A DNA stretch of 64,000 nt, from the NCBI RefSeq assembly GCF_954871325.1, contig NC_088776.1:57994954-58058953 (forward strand). Reading direction: 5' to 3'. Shown here one piece after another: positions 61,190-64,000 of the stretch; position 1 is the first letter of the stretch; every line of letters starts with the position of its first letter. Under the pieces are notes generated by a model, which was given only the letters and a program-made list of their open reading frames with translations, was not told the origin of the DNA and did no database searches. The position numbers were made by a program, and so were the translations under genes. This DNA comes from Gordionus sp. m RMFG-2023. Its lineage: Eukaryota; Nematomorpha; Gordioida; Chordodea; Parachordodidae.

Positions 61190-62735
61190 TGATTGCCATT
61201 AATTAAAATTATATTATCACAATTCAATGAAAGATATAATAATGCATGCAATGATATTATTAAAATTCTATTTTATATTAAATAATATACCCATAATCAA
61301 TGTATCTACAGAATTTTGACGTAATTATAATTATATTGTGAAATAAATATTGTAGTGATTTAATAAAATAAAAAAATACAGCCTATAAAGCCTAAAAACT
61401 TGTCATTTACTATCCCAAAAATGGCAATTATCTATTAATTTGACCTTTCCCTTTTGCCCTCTTATATATCATTTTCATCAACCTAAATAATTTGTTTCAA
61501 AATAATGTTATAGTCATGATTTCAGTCAGTGTGAGTCTGTATAGTTAAATCCCGTTATTGTTAAGTCGGTGTAAGTTCCCATATATTCAATTATTTTTAT
61601 AGCTAAATTTTATGTTTTTATAATTCTCTAGCTTCAAAACTATTAGGGGGCATATAGGACGCCATTTTAGCTTATTTGCTTTTTTGATACTTTTTAAAAT
61701 TCTTAAAAGATTTCTTTATCATTAACTCAAACCTTACTCCCTTAAAAACGGGAATCATTCCTAATTTACCAATCGGGATTGTTCAACCCTATATTTAAAA
61801 ACTCTAATGTTATCATCAATATAAATATTACAATAACTTTGATTATTTAATGATGTTTACCTAATTTATTTTATTATAACAAAGTACAAAGGTAATATTT
61901 TCACCTAGCATTCTAAAATTTATTTTGACAAAAAAAAGAAGGAAAATGAGATGTTTGGGGTTATTGAAGGTACTGCGGAAGAACTATAGCGAAGCATTAA
62001 AATAATTATATGACAATAGACAATAAATAACATAAATTTTTTATATGAGATATAATAACAAACTTAATTTTTTTTTAGACCGTTTGAACTATAATTTTTT
62101 TTACTCCTAATGCACTGACTCAAGCTTTAATCAACTGTCTTTCATATCGAAAGATCCTTTTTACACTTTTTTTAAAAAATTAGCTTATACACATCAAAAT
62201 TCGTGCGAAAGGTACAATCAAACAGTGGGACCAGAATCAGACTATTTTATGGGCCGCCAAATATTGTTTCTTATACATCTAAATGCAAATTATATTTTAA
62301 TATATTTTTTATTATTAAAAAACCAATTTAAAACAAAGGTCATTTTAAAAACACGTAACTAATAAAACATAGCCTATATATTTATTACAAAAATTATAAA
62401 AAAACAAAATGTTTATTCACAGTAGTCACATAAAATAATAATCGCTTATAATAACATATTTAATTTAATTATTGCTTATTCTTAGAAATTTCTATTTTTT
62501 GCAAATAATAAAATAAATATATATAGATATATATAAGATAAAAAAAACAGAAACTGAATAAAAATTTAAAAAAAAATAATTAAGAGATCGGTTTACTTAT
62601 AATGCTATATGGAACCATGAATAGCAATGCAATTACTTTGATGAATAGAGTTTGTAATGACATATTCGAAATAGAGCTCTTTTACGATCGCTATTTATGT
62701 GGCTTTATTTTCCAATTTAAGGAATTACTCACCTA
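61190..62735. other. No gene supported
   Basis: AT-rich. The 44-codon frame 62602-62736 (IELFYDRYLCGFIFQFKELL) is protein-like, but its stop codon falls at the edge of a MITE insertion site and no family is recognised. Confidence 0.4.
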
Positions 62736-62743
62736 GTGGTGAC

Positions 62744-62957
62744 TAGTATTATTAAAAAAAACCAGATTCCGATCGATTTTAAAATACGGTAATCAAGATT
62801 ATAAAATAACATTATGTAAGCCCAAAAATTTTGCTCATAGCTGGCAGAACTTGAAAATCTATTTGCCAAATCTCGATGCTTAATAATATATCTTAGCTAA
62901 AATCTTAATAGGGTCTTTTTAAAAAATCAATCTAAATCTGGCTTTTTAACAACACTA
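62744..62957. mobile_element. MITE family 1 copy with 8-bp target duplication
   Basis: 214 bp, left end TAGTATTATTAAA, right end TTTTTAACAACACTA. Flanked by GTGGTGAC (62736-62743) and GTGGTCAC (62958-62965), one mismatch. Same length class as the 31.4-kb copy. Confidence 0.85.
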
Positions 62958-63075
62958 GTGGTCACAAATATGATAAAAAAATACCTTAGTGATGTCGGAT
63001 TATTTGTTTATTTTCAAGATTCCTGTCTATAAATTATAAACAAATTATGTATAGTATTATTTTCAAAGTCATTTA

Positions 63076-63222
63076 CTACAACACGTCAAATCGAATAGGA
63101 TTGCTGATAAAATTTGTGTTTTTTTCTCTTAATGGTCTCAAATAAAGATATTTCTCGATCTCGGGCGCAAAATGCCCACTTAGAATCATGGCCAGTCCGC
63201 TGCTAAGGGATGTCAAACTTTA
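63076..63222 (-). other. Possible terminal exon on the minus strand
   Basis: The frame reads SLTSLSSGLAMILSGHFAPE, then IEKYLYLRPLRE, and stops at 63076. An acceptor-like TTAAAG precedes it. The peptide looks natural but I recognise no family, and no upstream exon was found. Confidence 0.25.
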
Positions 63223-63576
63223 AGAATAATATTAGAAAAAAAGTTTACATTCGCTGCAAATCATAGTTAGACTAAATAAAAATATCTTAGCTTCTTAGAC
63301 AAAAATAAATTATTTGAAAATAAAAAAAAACAAATTTCCAATTTTAACTTATTACAAAATTTATTTAATCTGTCTAATGTGTTTCTATCCTTTTTGTTAT
63401 GAGAAAAAAAAGTTTATAATTTATTAAAAAACAATTCACTACATGGGTAAGGTTATTAAATTATTATTTTTTTCTCGATTTCAATTTCAATTTATTTTTA
63501 TTTTTATCTTTAATCGGAAAAAGGGTTATACTTAAGGATTTTTAATGTGTTTTTTTCTTGAAATTTTATAATTAAG

Positions 63577-64000
63577 ATGACTCAAGTACTCCATATAAAT
63601 GCCTTATATGTATGACTGTATTTAATAACAATGGAACATTGAAAAAACACATGGTAACCCATACTTTGGTACGTAATCATTTATTCAACTTAAGATAAAT
63701 ATATCAAATTTTAGGACCATCCTTTTGCTTGTACTGTATGTTTAAAGACCTTCAAGAAATATAAAAGTTGTGAAAATCATATTAAAAGACATTACAACAA
63801 AGATAGTGATGAACTTAAGATATCTAAATTTAAAGGTATCTCATTTTTTTATTTATATTAGCTCTTTAATTTATGCATAAATCTTGATCATCATTATTTT
63901 TTAATAACAAATTGTAAAATTAAATGTTATTTTTCACTATTCTTAGTTTTAGGGCCATTATCAGAAATCTATATTTGGAGAAAAGGCAAGAAAGTGTCAT
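63577..64000 (+). CDS. Second C2H2 zinc-finger gene, 3' part outside window
   Basis: Exons 63577-63668, 63715-63835 and about 63947-64000 (or from 63953) are joined by introns of 46 and about 111 bases with GT/AG ends and matching phases. Two fingers: YKCLICMTVFNNNGTLKKHM (then VTH) and FACTVCLKTFKKYKSCENHI (then KRH). They are joined by a six-residue TLDHPF linker close to the usual TGEKPF type, which suggests DNA binding as a pair. It then runs on with a Lys-rich stretch. The first visible exon starts inside a codon, so upstream exons exist but were not found. Relation to the 0.4-9.5-kb gene is unknown. Confidence 0.75.

Noticed and set aside
60876-61199. Minus-strand frame with repeated KKTTSTQNMGRF
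   Set aside because: Translation of the 32-bp/GGGTCG tandem repeats.

Overview
The window is strongly AT-rich eukaryotic DNA: spliced genes with GT/AG introns, long non-coding stretches and many transposons. A secreted C-type lectin with a chitin-binding (CBM14-like) segment, a CRIP-type LIM protein and C2H2 zinc-finger genes point to an invertebrate animal. I cannot name the species.

Four host genes can be read by hand-splicing. (1) A large C2H2 zinc-finger gene on + (370..9513, 5' end outside the window): nine exons whose phases all agree, with five dispersed fingers. (2) A secreted C-type lectin on + (34306..36905): signal peptide, complete lectin domain over three exons, half a peritrophin-like motif, and a GGMGGI repeat tail. 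(3) A tiny LIM-domain gene of the CRIP type on - (37622..39955, three exons, 69 aa), convergent with the lectin gene. (4) The 5' part of a second zinc-finger gene at the right edge (63577..64000). A few further coding-like patches (40305..40729, 62602..62736, 63076..63222) are not recognised.

The rest is mobile DNA. An inverted pair of gag-like fossils lies in an intron of gene 1. A near-perfect 173-bp hairpin abuts a tRNA-headed SINE-like sequence at 13.4-13.9 kb, followed by a decayed RTE/BovB-like LINE (14.4-17.3 kb). Two MITE families are scattered at 22-32 kb and 52-63 kb; one has 8-bp target duplications typical of hAT. At 41.2-48.4 kb there is a three-level nest: a hAT-type element holding a second hAT copy, which holds an LTR retroelement fossil with matching LTRs and a 5-bp target duplication.

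The most unusual structure is 48922..60425. A hAT transposase gene with a BED-like finger sits between two inverted arms of about 1.1 kb. The left arm carries an inverted copy of the transposase 3' exon. Each arm is prolonged outward by a tandem array of a ~118-bp unit (6 full units before an assembly gap on the left, about 22 on the right), in opposite orientations, and nearly every unit keeps the palindrome TGACAATTGTCA. A further palindromic element, itself holding a third decayed hAT copy, sits in the transposase gene's large intron. This looks like a foldback-type hAT composite.
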